A stretch of 64,000 nt of DNA from CAG-1782 sp964418255 (GCA_964418255.1 CAYQKV010000001.1:62001-126000), one strand, 5' to 3'; shown: positions 17,903 to 26,484, counted from the stretch's first letter. The notes: generated by a model from the letters alone, not told the origin. Numbers and translations: made by a program.

Positions 17903-18989
17903 TCGCGTTCTGAACCAAAAAATATTTCGGGAGAATACTTACGCTCTCTTTACAGACGCATAAGTACTCTTCCGATTTTTTTATTCCTTCGTTGAAATCG
18001 GAAAAGAATTCCGACCCGAATTTATTACGGTACTCCGATAAAACTACGCCTTTTACCGTTCTGAGAGATAGCATAACGTATTCTATTTTATCTTCCGCTT
18101 TGCTTGCGTCACGTTCGGTTATCTCCTTGCCGTTTCCCGAATGAACTCCATTCATATAGTCGATTATATTTGTTTTATTATAATAACGTCTTCCGTTAAG
18201 ATATGAATGCGCTCCAGCGCCAACCCCTATATAAGGCGTCAGGTTCCAGTATGAAGAATTATGCTTACTTTCATAACCTTTTATAGCAAAGTTGCTCGTT
18301 TCATACCTGTAAAATCCTTTTTCTTGTGCCTGTAAAACAAATTCTTCGTATTGATTTGCCATAGTTTCGTCGCTTGCGATTACCGTTTTTCCGTCGCGGA
18401 TATTGCGATAAAGCGGCGTTTCCTCTTCTACGGTAAGCATATAAGCTGATATATGCTTGACAAACGGACTTACGGCTTCGAGTTCGCCCAAAGGATTTTG
18501 CTTTTCGTCTATTCCGAGAATTATATCCGCGCTGACGTTCGAAAAAATACTTGCCGCTTTTTCAAGCGTAGATAACGCTTGCTCCGGCGTATGTATTCTG
18601 CCGAGTTTTTTTAGCAGAACCGACTGAAAAGACTGTGTACCCACGCTGATTCGGTTTATTCCGAAAGATTTGTATTCATTAAGAAGCGAGGAAGAATTCG
18701 GATTGATTTCTATGGTAATTTCGGGTTTTTCCAACCTGAAAGAGGTATAAATCGCGTTAAAAATTTCTTCCAGGTCGCCAAGTCCGAGTAACGACGGAGT
18801 TCCACCGCCGAAATAAACTGTTTTTAACGTTAGATTATTATTTCTCGCGCCGAGAGAGCGAATTTCCCGAGAAAGTTCTTTGGCGTAAGAAGAAATAACG
18901 TCCCTATTGTTTACGCTGGAAAAAAAGCTACAATAATCGCACCTTTTTTCACAAAACGGGATATGCAAATAAAGCCCGCAATCCGTCAT
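17877..18989 (-). CDS. hemW: HemW-like radical SAM protein
   Basis: A 370-residue radical SAM protein with the HemN/HemW-type cluster motif FCEKRCDYCSF (C13, C17, C20). VYFGGGTPSLL and RISVGTQSFQ are typical of the HemN/HemW family; HemW is a heme chaperone rather than a coproporphyrinogen dehydrogenase. The start overlaps lepA by 4 bp, the common lepA-hemW order. Confidence 0.93.
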   Translation of the reverse strand: MTDCGLYLHIPFCEKRCDYCSFFSSVNNRDVISSYAKELSREIRSLGARNNNLTLKTVYFGGGTPSLLGLGDLEEIFNAIYTSFRLEKPEITIEINPNSSSLLNEYKSFGINRISVGTQSFQSVLLKKLGRIHTPEQALSTLEKAASIFSNVSADIILGIDEKQNPLGELEAVSPFVKHISAYMLTVEEETPLYRNIRDGKTVIASDETMANQYEEFVLQAQEKGFYRYETSNFAIKGYESKHNSSYWNLTPYIGVGAGAHSYLNGRRYYNKTNIIDYMNGVHSGNGKEITERDASKAEDKIEYVMLSLRTVKGVVLSEYRNKFGSEFFSDFNEGIKKSEEYLCVCKESVSILPKYFLVQNAIIRSVLSL

Positions 18990-20797
18990 TTTTTATCGTT
19001 ATCGAATTGAAGAATCGACATAAACGCTTCGCTCGGTATCTGCACGCTTCCGACTTGTCGCATACGTTTTTTACCCTCTTTCTGTTTTTCGAGAAGTTTC
19101 TTTTTACGCGTAATATCTCCGCCGTAGCATTTGGCGAGAACGTCTTTTCGTAATGCTTTTACCGTTTCTCTTGCGATAATTTTATTTCCGATAGCCGCCT
19201 GAATGGGAATTTCGAACATCTGCCGCGGAATAACATCTCTGAGTTTTTCGGCAATCATTCTGCCCCTTGCGTATGATTTCTCTCTATGCACAATAAGACT
19301 TAATGCGTCGCAAACGTCGCCGTTAAGCAGAAAATCGAGTTTAACAAGGTCGTCCGCTTGATACCCGTCAAGTTCGTAATCGAGACTGGCGTATCCGCGC
19401 GTCCTCGATTTCAGATTATCGAAAAAGTCATAGACGATTTCGCTGAGCGGAATTCTATATTCTATTTTCACTCGTGTCGCATCGATATAACTTAAATCGA
19501 TAAAAGTGCCGCGTTTATCCTGACAAAGTTCCATTATCGCGCCTACGTATTCAGGCGGCGTGTAAATAAACGCGCGCACAACAGGTTCCTCTATCTCGGC
19601 AATTTCTCCTACGGGAGGAAGGTGAGAAGGGTTGTCAACCGTTATCTTTTCTCCATTGGTTTTCGTAACGATATACGAAACGCTCGGCGCAGTGGTTATA
19701 AGGTCGAGGTCAAACTCCCTTTCAAGTCGTTCTTCTATGATTTCCATATGGAGAAGTCCCAAGAAACCGCAACGGAAACCGAAGCCGAGCGCGGTCGAAG
19801 TTTCCGGTTCGAAAATCAGCGAAGCGTCGTTCAGATTGAGTTTTTCCAGCGCGTCGCGCACGTCGTTATACTTGCTTCCGTCGGCGGGATAAACTCCCGC
19901 AAATACCATCGGATTTACTTTTTTATATCCTTTAAGCGGTTCAGAAGCGGGATTTTCCGCGTTTGTCACAGTATCTCCCACCGAAGTATCTTTTACGTTT
20001 TTGATGCTTGCGCAAATGTATCCGACGTCTCCTGCCCTAAGTTCGGAAACGGAAAGCATAGACGGAGAGAAAACGCCTGTTTCGGTAACGTCGAATTCCT
20101 TTCCGTTGCTCATAAACCGTATCCTGTCTCCCGCCTTAACTTTTCCTTCCTTAATTCTTACGTTTATTATCGCACCCTTATAGTTATCGTAAGCTGAATC
20201 GAAAATAAGCGCTTTAAGTGGCGCGTTTTCGTCGCCCGACGGCGCGGGAAGTTTTTCGATAATCTGTTCAATCACCTGCTCGATATTTAAGCCTTCCTTC
20301 GCGCTGACAAGCGGCGCGTCTGACGCGTCGAGTCCGATAACGTCTTCTATTTCTTTTTTAACTTCTTCGGGGTTCGCGGACGGAAGGTCGATTTTATTTA
20401 TAACGGGAATTATTTCCAGGTCGTTATCCAGTGCGAGATAAACGTTTGTCAGAGTCTGCGCCTCTATCCCTTGCGTAGCGTCTACGATTAAAATCGCGCC
20501 TTCGCAGGCGGCAAGAGAACGGCTCACTTCGTAAGTGAAGTCGACGTGCCCGGGGGTGTCTATTAGATTAAGAGTATATTCCTGTCCCTTATATTTATAA
20601 AACATTCTGACGGGCGTAAGTTTAATGGTAATTCCCCGTTCGCGCTCTATATCCATACTGTCGAGCAGTTGGTCTTTCATTTCGCGCTCGCTTACCTGCC
20701 CCGTTTTCTCCATTATTCGGTCCGCAAGCGTGCTTTTGCCGTGGTCTATATGCGCCACTATGCAAAAGTTCCGTATAAATTTCTGTCTGTCGTCCAT
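18986..20797 (-). CDS. lepA: Elongation factor 4 (LepA)
   Basis: A 603-residue translational GTPase that acts in ribosome biogenesis and back-translocation. G motifs AHIDHGKSTLADRI, DTPGHVDF and NKIDLPSA are present. EF4-specific C-terminal segments are YGGDITRKKKLLEKQKEGKKRM and the ending VPSEAF-like region. Own promoter upstream; hemW follows. Confidence 0.97.
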   Translation of the reverse strand: MDDRQKFIRNFCIVAHIDHGKSTLADRIMEKTGQVSEREMKDQLLDSMDIERERGITIKLTPVRMFYKYKGQEYTLNLIDTPGHVDFTYEVSRSLAACEGAILIVDATQGIEAQTLTNVYLALDNDLEIIPVINKIDLPSANPEEVKKEIEDVIGLDASDAPLVSAKEGLNIEQVIEQIIEKLPAPSGDENAPLKALIFDSAYDNYKGAIINVRIKEGKVKAGDRIRFMSNGKEFDVTETGVFSPSMLSVSELRAGDVGYICASIKNVKDTSVGDTVTNAENPASEPLKGYKKVNPMVFAGVYPADGSKYNDVRDALEKLNLNDASLIFEPETSTALGFGFRCGFLGLLHMEIIEERLEREFDLDLITTAPSVSYIVTKTNGEKITVDNPSHLPPVGEIAEIEEPVVRAFIYTPPEYVGAIMELCQDKRGTFIDLSYIDATRVKIEYRIPLSEIVYDFFDNLKSRTRGYASLDYELDGYQADDLVKLDFLLNGDVCDALSLIVHREKSYARGRMIAEKLRDVIPRQMFEIPIQAAIGNKIIARETVKALRKDVLAKCYGGDITRKKKLLEKQKEGKKRMRQVGSVQIPSEAFMSILQFDNDKK

Positions 20798-20848
20798 ATA
20801 TTCGACCGCTCCGTAAAAACGCGTTTATCTCGCGTTCGATTTTTCTCT

Positions 20849-20877
20849 ATTATATAAAAAAAAATATAAATAATCAA
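20849..20877 (-). promoter_or_regulatory. Promoter of lepA-hemW
   Basis: TTGATT (20877-20872) and TATAAT (20854-20849), 17-bp spacer, about 50 bp upstream of the lepA start. The rest of the 136-bp divergent gap holds the LUD promoter. Confidence 0.8.
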
Positions 20878-20921
20878 TGAAAAAATCTCATAAGGGTATT
20901 TATTTTTTCTAAAATATATTG

Positions 20922-20927
20922 TATAAT
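20922..20927 (+). promoter_or_regulatory. -10 box of the LUD gene, placed for a leaderless mRNA
   Basis: TATAAT ends only 6 bp before the ATG at 20934. The -35 region (TTTATT, 20899-20904) is weak. No ribosome-binding site precedes the ATG. Confidence 0.55.
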
Positions 20928-20933
20928 AGTTAT

Positions 20934-21542
20934 ATGGAAAAAGAAATCGAGTCAATCGGAAGAAATTTTACCAAACGTGGGTATATTTTTTCTTATCACG
21001 AAACGTGCGAAGACGCAATAAATTATATTTTATCGTTAATTCCCGAAGATAAAAGTATCGGTTTCGGCGGAAGCGCAACCGTTAAAGAAAGCGGCTTGCT
21101 TTCGGCTTTGGTTTCTTCGGAAAAATATGTTTTGTTACATAGAGAACTCGACATTCCGCAAGAAAATATTTATCACAGAATGCACGAAGCGGACTGGTAT
21201 ATTTGCAGTACGAACGCTTTGTGCAAAACCGGCGACCTTGTAAATATCGACGGACGGGCAAATCGCGTAGCCGCAATGCTCGACGGACCGAAAAACGTAA
21301 TCGTCGTATGCGGCGTTAATAAAATCGTCGATGACATTCAATCCGGCATCGAACGCACCCGAAACGTCGCTTCTCCACCCAACTGCCGCAGATTAGGCAA
21401 AAATACCCCTTGCGCAATCACCGGAAAGTGTTCTTATTGCAACAGTCCCGATACTATATGCAAGGCTACCGTTATTCAGCATCATCCTACCACGGATTCG
21501 ACTGTTTATATTGTACTTATAAATCAAAACTTAGGATATTAA
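20934..21542 (+). CDS. LUD (LutC/YkgG-type) domain protein
   Basis: A 202-residue protein of the LUD/DUF162 family, related to LutC of lactate oxidation complexes. IGFGGSATVKESGLL is the usual nucleotide-binding-like motif of the family, and a Cys-rich tail (PNCRRLGKNTPCAITGKC then CNSPDTIC) is typical of the stand-alone anaerobe version. Partner lutA and lutB genes are not in this window. The ATG at 20934 lies just after the -10 box, so an earlier in-frame TTG at 20919 is excluded. gdpD follows 13 bp downstream. Confidence 0.82.
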   Translation: MEKEIESIGRNFTKRGYIFSYHETCEDAINYILSLIPEDKSIGFGGSATVKESGLLSALVSSEKYVLLHRELDIPQENIYHRMHEADWYICSTNALCKTGDLVNIDGRANRVAAMLDGPKNVIVVCGVNKIVDDIQSGIERTRNVASPPNCRRLGKNTPCAITGKCSYCNSPDTICKATVIQHHPTTDSTVYIVLINQNLGY

Positions 21543-21555
21543 ATTTGGAGGTATT

Positions 21556-22284
21556 ATGTGGTTATTTGAAAAACCTATCGCACACAGGGGTCTGCACAAC
21601 GATAAACTGACGGAAAACTCTATGGGTTCTTTCCGCAACGCGATTGAACACGGTTATAACATCGAAACCGACGTTCATCTTTTGAAAAGCGGCGAAGTAG
21701 TCGTTTTCCACGACGGTTCTCTCAAACGCGTATGCGGTAAAAACGTTAAAATCGAAGAGCTTACATACGACGATATAAAGGGCGACAACTATCTATTGCC
21801 TTGCGGCGAGCACATTCCCCTTTTCAGTGAAATGCTCGAACTCGTAAACGGACAAGTCGGCATACTACTCGAACTCAAATTCGCAGGTTTAGGCAACTAT
21901 AAACTCGAAGAAGAGGTCCTCAAACTCATTAAAGGCAAAGAAAGCTGGATTGCCGTTCAGGCGTTTAACCCCTATACGATTCAATGGTTTGCAAAAAATG
22001 CGCCCGAATTCAAACGCGGTCTTCTTTCTCTCGGCGTACTCGGCATAGACGTTTTCCTTCATATGAAAAAAATGAATCCCGATTTCATTTCTTTCAAAGT
22101 TTCCGATATCGCTATGGTGGCTAAATACGTTAAAAATAAGGGTAAAAAGCTTCTCGTCTGGACTGTAAGAAACGAGAAATGCGTAGATAAAGCTATAGCA
22201 TATAAAGTGAATAACATTATTTTCGAAAAGGTAGACCTCGACGAAATAGGTTTCACAATGAGCAAGCTCGAGCCCGCCGAATAA
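21556..22284 (+). CDS. Glycerophosphodiester phosphodiesterase family protein
   Basis: A 242-residue TIM-barrel phosphodiesterase. AHRGLHND and ENSMGSFRNAIEHGYNIETDVHLLKSGEVVVFHD carry the GDPD catalytic His and Glu/Asp residues. It splits glycerophosphodiesters into glycerol-3-phosphate and an alcohol. No signal peptide, so it is cytosolic. TTGGAGG precedes the ATG. Co-transcribed with the LUD gene. Confidence 0.9.
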   Translation: MWLFEKPIAHRGLHNDKLTENSMGSFRNAIEHGYNIETDVHLLKSGEVVVFHDGSLKRVCGKNVKIEELTYDDIKGDNYLLPCGEHIPLFSEMLELVNGQVGILLELKFAGLGNYKLEEEVLKLIKGKESWIAVQAFNPYTIQWFAKNAPEFKRGLLSLGVLGIDVFLHMKKMNPDFISFKVSDIAMVAKYVKNKGKKLLVWTVRNEKCVDKAIAYKVNNIIFEKVDLDEIGFTMSKLEPAE

Positions 22285-22318
22285 TCGTCGGACCAACCAA
22301 ACTTTACCATAAACAAAT

Positions 22319-22350
22319 CCTCCGCTCGTCGCACATACTAAAAGCGGAGG
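22319..22350 (+). promoter_or_regulatory. Hairpin that sequesters the ribosome site of the small ORF
   Basis: CCTCCGCT (22319-22326) pairs perfectly with AGCGGAGG (22343-22350), loop of 16 nt. The 3-prime arm contains the GGAGG Shine-Dalgarno of the 22359 ORF. No U-tract follows, so it is not a normal terminator. Confidence 0.6.
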
Positions 22351-22358
22351 ATTAACTT

Positions 22359-22475
22359 ATGAAAAAAGGTCTTTTTATCGGTATAGCCCTCGGTGCGGTT
22401 GGAACCGTAGCCGCTATACAAAAGAACAAACACATCGCCAAAATGGTTACAAAATGTTCTAAAATGGGTAATTAA
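22359..22475 (+). CDS. 38-residue hydrophobic small protein of unknown function
   Basis: A short frame MKKGLFIGIALGAVGTVAAI followed by a basic tail ending CSKMGN. GGAGG lies 8 nt before the ATG, a strong ribosome site. One glycine/alanine-rich hydrophobic segment (residues 4-20) suggests a single membrane helix or a YtxH-like start. It overlaps the 3-prime end of the converging HAD gene by 4 bp. Not recognised further; real on the strength of its ribosome site. Confidence 0.6.
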   Translation: MKKGLFIGIALGAVGTVAAIQKNKHIAKMVTKCSKMGN

Positions 22476-23113
22476 ATCAAATCCAACAATTCTTGCGGGG
22501 CGTCGATTATTTTCGTCGCTCCGCATTTTATTAAGTCTTGCTTTGAAGTAAAACCCCAGGTAACGAAAATTCCGTCCATTCCTGAATTCTCAGCCGTTTC
22601 GACGTCTACGTGAGAATCTCCTACGTAAACTGCCTCATTTTTATCAATGTTCAGATTTTCCAACGCTCGATACACCATATCGGAAGCGGGTTTAGGCGCA
22701 AGCCCTTCTGTCTCTCCTATCTGATAATCAATCGTTTCCGCAAAGAATTTATCGAAAAGCAATTTTAGATACAATTTATTTTTGTTGGAAACCAACGCAA
22801 TCTTGTATCCTCTTTTTTTCAATTCGACAAGCAAATCGGTAATACCGTCGTATGGTTTTGTGAAATCCGCATAATGCTGTCCGTAGTAATTTTTGAATAG
22901 CGCGAATGCCTCTTCAAACCGTTCTTTATGCGAGTTCGGTAACGCCCTCGTTACCAACGCCTTTATTCCGTTGCCGACCATAGACAAAGTGTCTTCATCC
23001 GTTTGTTTACAACAGCCGATGTTAATAAGCGCGTAATTTACCGCATTCGTAAGGTCGCTTATTGTATTTAGTAACGTTCCGTCGCAATCGAATATTATCG
23101 CTTTATACTTCAT
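22472..23113 (-). CDS. HAD-superfamily phosphatase (Gph/PpaX-like)
   Basis: A 213-residue haloacid-dehalogenase phosphatase. Motif I is IIFDCDGTLLNT, motif II ALVSNK, the conserved lysine is in GLAPKPASD, and motif IV is VYVGDSHVDVETA. The helical cap and length fit the phosphoglycolate phosphatase/PpaX group; the true substrate is unknown. No Shine-Dalgarno is seen before the ATG, which sits at the end of the pnp terminator's T-rich tail. Confidence 0.85.
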   Translation of the reverse strand: MKYKAIIFDCDGTLLNTISDLTNAVNYALINIGCCKQTDEDTLSMVGNGIKALVTRALPNSHKERFEEAFALFKNYYGQHYADFTKPYDGITDLLVELKKRGYKIALVSNKNKLYLKLLFDKFFAETIDYQIGETEGLAPKPASDMVYRALENLNIDKNEAVYVGDSHVDVETAENSGMDGIFVTWGFTSKQDLIKCGATKIIDAPQELLDLI

Positions 23114-23151
23114 AATAAAATCAAGGCGGAAACCTAAAATAAGTTTCCGCC
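23114..23151 (-). terminator. Terminator after pnp
   Basis: Arms GGCGGAAAC and GTTTCCGCC (23151-23143 and 23133-23125 on the minus strand) with a 9-nt loop, then TTGATTTTATT leading into the HAD start codon. Confidence 0.7.
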
Positions 23152-23173
23152 CGTCTCCTCTTTTACTTAAAGA

Positions 23174-25255
23174 TTAAAGTTTCTTAATCAGTCTCAAATC
23201 AATACCTTTTTCGCTGATTTTGATTACTTTCGCTTTTACCGTGTCTCCGATATTTACAACGTCTTCCACTTTTTCGACTTTTTCTTTCGCAAGTTTGGAA
23301 ATGTGTATCATACCGTTTTTATTCGGAGCAATTTCCACAAACGCGCCGAAGGTCATTATTTTAACTACGGGTCCGACGATTTCGTCGCCTACTTCGGGGT
23401 CTTTTGCGATAGCCATAACAAGACGTTTCGCTTTATCGCTCATTTCCGAATCTACGCTTGCAATAAATACTTTACCGCTGTCGTCAATATCGATTTTTAC
23501 GCCCGTTTCTTCGATTATTTTATTGATAACCTTTCCGCCGCTACCGATAACTTCTCTGATTTTATCGGGTTCGATATTGAAACTTATGATTTTAGGCGCC
23601 CACTTGCTAAGCTCTTTACGCGGCTCTGCAATTACTTCGGTAATTTTACCGAGTATAAACATTCTGCCTTCGCGAGCCTGCGCAAGTGCGGTGCGGAGTA
23701 TCTGCTCGTCGATACCTTTAATCTTTATATCCATCTGAATAGCGGTGATACCTTCGCTCGTTCCCGCTACCTTGAAGTCCATATCTCCGTAGAAGTCTTC
23801 CAGTCCCTGGATATCGCTCATAATGGAGATTTTCTGATGTTCTTCATCTTTTATAAGTCCCATAGCGATACCTGCGACAGGCGCTTTAATCGGTACGCCC
23901 GCGTCCATAAGCGCGATAGTGGAACCGCAAACGCTTGCCTGAGAAGTGGAACCGTTGCTCGAAATTACTTCGCTCACCGTTCTTATAGCGTACGGGAAGC
24001 AATCTTCGCTCGGCAATACGGGTTCGAGCGCTCTTTCCGCAAGCGCGCCGTGTCCGATTTCTCTTCTTCCGGGAGATTTAAGCGGTTTGGCTTCGCCCGT
24101 CGAATACGGAGGCATATTGTAGTGATGCATATATCTCTTGAACACGTCGTCGTCGAGACCTTCGAGTTTCTGAACTTCGGTAATCGTACCGAGGGTGAGC
24201 GTGGTAAGAACCTGCGTCTGACCTCTGGTGAAAACGCCCGAACCGTGAACTCTCGGCAAAATACCGGCTTCGCACCATATAGGTCTGATGTCTTTAAGTC
24301 CTCTTCCGTCGGGACGAACTCCTTCTTCGCTTATTCTCTTACGAACATAAGCCTTTTTCATTGCATAAATAACGTCCGCAACATAACCCATTTCGTCGGG
24401 ATAAATCGACGAGAAATGTTCCATTATTTCGTTGGTAACAATTTCTTCGTTCTTTTCTCTTTCGGTTCTGTCGAAAGTTGCGAAAATAGAAGCGATTTTT
24501 TCTGCGGAATACGCTTTTACAGCGGCTTCGAGTTCTTCGGGAGCGTGCCTCAAAGCAATATCGAGTTTGGGTTTTCCGACTTCTTTGACAATGTCTTCAA
24601 TCCACGCAACGATTTTCTTTATTTCCGCGTGTCCGAAAAGTATCGCGCCGAGCATTTCTTCTTCGGAAATTTCCTGCGCGCCCGCTTCGACCATCATAAC
24701 CGCGTCCTTGGTTCCGCTCAACGAAAGGTGAAGTTTGCTCTTCTCTCTCTGTTCGGTGTCGGGGTTGATAACGTATTCTCCGTCGACGTATCCTACTATT
24801 ACGCTTCCCGTAGGTCCGTTCCACGGAATATCGGATACGCTGAGCGCGATACTGCTTCCGAGCATACCGAATACCTCGGGGGGAATGTTGGTGTCGACGC
24901 TGAGCGCGGTAGCAACAACCGCTACGTCGTTGAAAAGTCCTTTCGGGAATAAAGGACGAATAGGTCTGTCGATAAGTCTCGACGTAAGAATAGCCTTATC
25001 GCTGGGACGTCCCTCTCTCTTCTTGAAACCGCCGGGTATCTTTCCTACGGCGTACATTTTTTCTTCGAAATCCACTCCCAAAGGGAAGAAATCGATACCG
25101 TCTCTCGGCGCTTTCGCCATAGTCACGTTCGTAAGAACAACCGTGTCTCCGCATCTTATGAGACATTCTCCGTTGCTGTGCGAACAATAACCGCCGATTT
25201 CGACGCTGACTTCTCTGCCGCCTATCGTGGTAGTGAAAATTCTGCTCTCCTTCAT
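23174..25255 (-). CDS. pnp: Polyribonucleotide nucleotidyltransferase (PNPase)
   Basis: A 693-residue 3-prime-to-5-prime phosphorolytic exoribonuclease. Two RNase PH cores (with RPSDKAILTSRLIDRPIRPLFP and GRREIGHGALAERAL plus the second-core DGSTSQAS-like region SSNGSTSQASVCGS), then KH (IREVIGSGGKVINKI) and S1 (GDEIVGPVVKIMTFGAFVEI) domains at the C-terminus. I chose the ATG at 25255, with AAGGAGG 7 nt upstream; the frame open to 25357 runs through the leader hairpin and rpsO terminator. Follows rpsO, as usual. Confidence 0.96.
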   Translation of the reverse strand: MKESRIFTTTIGGREVSVEIGGYCSHSNGECLIRCGDTVVLTNVTMAKAPRDGIDFFPLGVDFEEKMYAVGKIPGGFKKREGRPSDKAILTSRLIDRPIRPLFPKGLFNDVAVVATALSVDTNIPPEVFGMLGSSIALSVSDIPWNGPTGSVIVGYVDGEYVINPDTEQREKSKLHLSLSGTKDAVMMVEAGAQEISEEEMLGAILFGHAEIKKIVAWIEDIVKEVGKPKLDIALRHAPEELEAAVKAYSAEKIASIFATFDRTEREKNEEIVTNEIMEHFSSIYPDEMGYVADVIYAMKKAYVRKRISEEGVRPDGRGLKDIRPIWCEAGILPRVHGSGVFTRGQTQVLTTLTLGTITEVQKLEGLDDDVFKRYMHHYNMPPYSTGEAKPLKSPGRREIGHGALAERALEPVLPSEDCFPYAIRTVSEVISSNGSTSQASVCGSTIALMDAGVPIKAPVAGIAMGLIKDEEHQKISIMSDIQGLEDFYGDMDFKVAGTSEGITAIQMDIKIKGIDEQILRTALAQAREGRMFILGKITEVIAEPRKELSKWAPKIISFNIEPDKIREVIGSGGKVINKIIEETGVKIDIDDSGKVFIASVDSEMSDKAKRLVMAIAKDPEVGDEIVGPVVKIMTFGAFVEIAPNKNGMIHISKLAKEKVEKVEDVVNIGDTVKAKVIKISEKGIDLRLIKKL

Positions 25256-25269
25256 CTGAAATCCTCCTT

Positions 25270-25287
25270 GTCCGTCACCCGACGGAC
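25270..25287 (-). promoter_or_regulatory. Leader hairpin immediately upstream of the pnp ribosome site
   Basis: GTCCGTC and GACGGAC form a perfect 7-bp stem with a 4-nt loop on the minus strand, directly before AAGGAGG. pnp leaders in other bacteria form stems that RNase III and PNPase use for autoregulation; here only the stem itself is seen. Confidence 0.5.
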
Positions 25288-25327
25288 TACATATATATTT
25301 TTTTAATTTTTTCTTAAATAAAGTAAT

Positions 25328-25351
25328 GCGGGATTGCAAAAGCAACCCCGC
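25328..25351 (-). terminator. Hairpin between rpsO and pnp
   Basis: Minus-strand arms GCGGGGTTGC and GCAATCCCGC (10 bp with one G-U) around a TTTT loop, followed by ATTACTTTATTT. Likely an attenuator that lets some transcription into pnp. Confidence 0.7.
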
Positions 25352-25359
25352 GAGCAAAC

Positions 25360-25623
25360 TTACTTTCTCAAATTCAACGCTGCAATCAACGCTCTGTAAC
25401 GTTCAATATCTTTATCTTTCAGATAGCCGAGAAGATTTCTTCTCTTACCTATCATTTTAAGCAAACCGCGACGGGAATGATGGTCCTTCGGGTGTGCCGC
25501 GAGATGAGCGTTAAGATGTTCGATTCTCTGAGTGAGCAACGCAACCTGTACTTCGGGGGAACCGGTGTCTCCCTCTGCGCGCGCAAATTTTGCAATTACT
25601 TCCGATTTCGTCAACGTATCCAT
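25360..25623 (-). CDS. rpsO: 30S ribosomal protein S15
   Basis: An 87-residue ribosomal protein with GDTGSPEVQVALLTQRI, HLNAHLAAHPKDHHSRRGLLKMIGKRRNLLGYL, unmistakable S15. It binds 16S rRNA near helices 20-22. GGAGG precedes the ATG. Its own leader has a three-way-junction fold. Confidence 0.97.
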   Translation of the reverse strand: MDTLTKSEVIAKFARAEGDTGSPEVQVALLTQRIEHLNAHLAAHPKDHHSRRGLLKMIGKRRNLLGYLKDKDIERYRALIAALNLRK

Positions 25624-25655
25624 TTTTTACCTCCTGCATAACGAATATTGATTTG

Positions 25656-25711
25656 CCCTGAGCAAAGAAATAGTCCTGAATTTAGGAGCGGATATACATC
25701 CTTGCCGAGGG
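25656..25711 (-). promoter_or_regulatory. Candidate S15 autoregulatory leader (three-way junction)
   Basis: On the minus strand CCCT (25711-25708) plus the next 8 bases pair with CTTTGCTcAGGG (ending 25656), one C-C mismatch and G-U pairs. Inside lie two hairpins, GGAT-GTAT-ATCC and TCCT-AAATTC-AGGA. This gives a three-way junction, resembling the S15 site on 16S rRNA and known S15 leaders. Confidence 0.6.
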
Positions 25712-25731
25712 TATGATTTATTGACGAAAAA

Positions 25732-25760
25732 ATAATACCATATTTTTTTTGGATTGTAAA
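25732..25760 (-). promoter_or_regulatory. Promoter of rpsO-pnp
   Basis: TTTACA (25760-25755) and TATTAT (25737-25732), 17-bp spacer, giving a transcript start just before the leader fold. Confidence 0.8.
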
Positions 25761-25808
25761 CTTATTTTGCCCTTAAATAATGAATTCGAACCGAAAATAT
25801 TTACGAAT

Positions 25809-26453
25809 TTACGGTATTAAATCAATATAATCGCAGCTTCCTTCGCCTATCAAATAAGAGTCGGGCACGTTTCCTTGCAAAACGGTTTCGGCAAGGATGA
25901 TTTCCTGGGTCACTTTTACGTCTTTCGCCCTCTTCGGCACGGTCACGTCCGCAACGACCTCGGTATAAAGAACGAGTCTGTGTAAAGTCTGATTTATGCC
26001 CGAATGAATAAATTTCGATTCGTAAGTTATCGCGCAATTCGATACTACCTGCGTATTTATTTCCGTTTCCGCGCCGAACTGCGCAAGAAGCGCGCTTCCC
26101 GTAAACACGCCGGAAGGCAGGCGTATACTCATCAGGCGCATTGCGTTTAGACGGTTCTGTATTTCGGTATTCCATATAAGGGTCATCTGGTTTATCAGTC
26201 CCGTATTTGCCAGAATGCCCGAAATTTTTTTCTCGTTATCGTAAAGAACGGTAAAATAATCCGCATAAAACACGTCGAGCTCTTTGACAACGTCGTTCGA
26301 TTCGTTAATTATATCGTTAATTTTCGCGTTTACTTCGGCGGTGCATATTTCCGCGATAACCGACGCCCCGGTAAAATAAAGATAAACGGCTACGCAAATA
26401 ACCGCAAGTATAAGAAAAAGACAAATCGCTTTCCTTTTTATTCCGCCGCGCAT
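25809..26453 (-). CDS. yunB: Sporulation protein YunB
   Basis: A 214-residue protein with a single N-terminal membrane helix (about residues 9-28) and an extracytoplasmic domain. The C-terminal half has NQTLHRLVLYTEVVADVTVP and the end ETVLQGNVPDSYLIGEG, typical of YunB. YunB is made in the mother cell under sigma-E control in Bacillus and affects spore morphogenesis. No Shine-Dalgarno precedes the ATG; an 18-bp palindrome covers the start codon. Confidence 0.85.
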   Translation of the reverse strand: MRGGIKRKAICLFLILAVICVAVYLYFTGASVIAEICTAEVNAKINDIINESNDVVKELDVFYADYFTVLYDNEKKISGILANTGLINQMTLIWNTEIQNRLNAMRLMSIRLPSGVFTGSALLAQFGAETEINTQVVSNCAITYESKFIHSGINQTLHRLVLYTEVVADVTVPKRAKDVKVTQEIILAETVLQGNVPDSYLIGEGSCDYIDLIP

Positions 26454-26467
26454 ATAAAATTATATGC
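26450..26467. repeat. 18-bp palindrome over the yunB start codon
   Basis: GCATATAA-AA-TTATATGC is a perfect inverted repeat spanning the yunB ATG (26453-26451). On the minus strand it also contains CATATAAT, close to a sigma-E -10 (CATACAAT), 5 bp from the ATG. Confidence 0.5.
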
Positions 26468-26484
26468 TTTGTCTTTCGGGCTCG

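Noticed and set aside
23303..24952. 549-residue plus-strand open frame opposite pnp
   Set aside because: It is antisense to a strongly conserved gene, has no ribosome site and no recognisable domain; long antisense frames arise from the codon bias here.
25256..25357. Longer N-terminus of PNPase
   Set aside because: It would include the leader hairpin and the rpsO terminator, and the AAGGAGG ribosome site fits the ATG at 25255.
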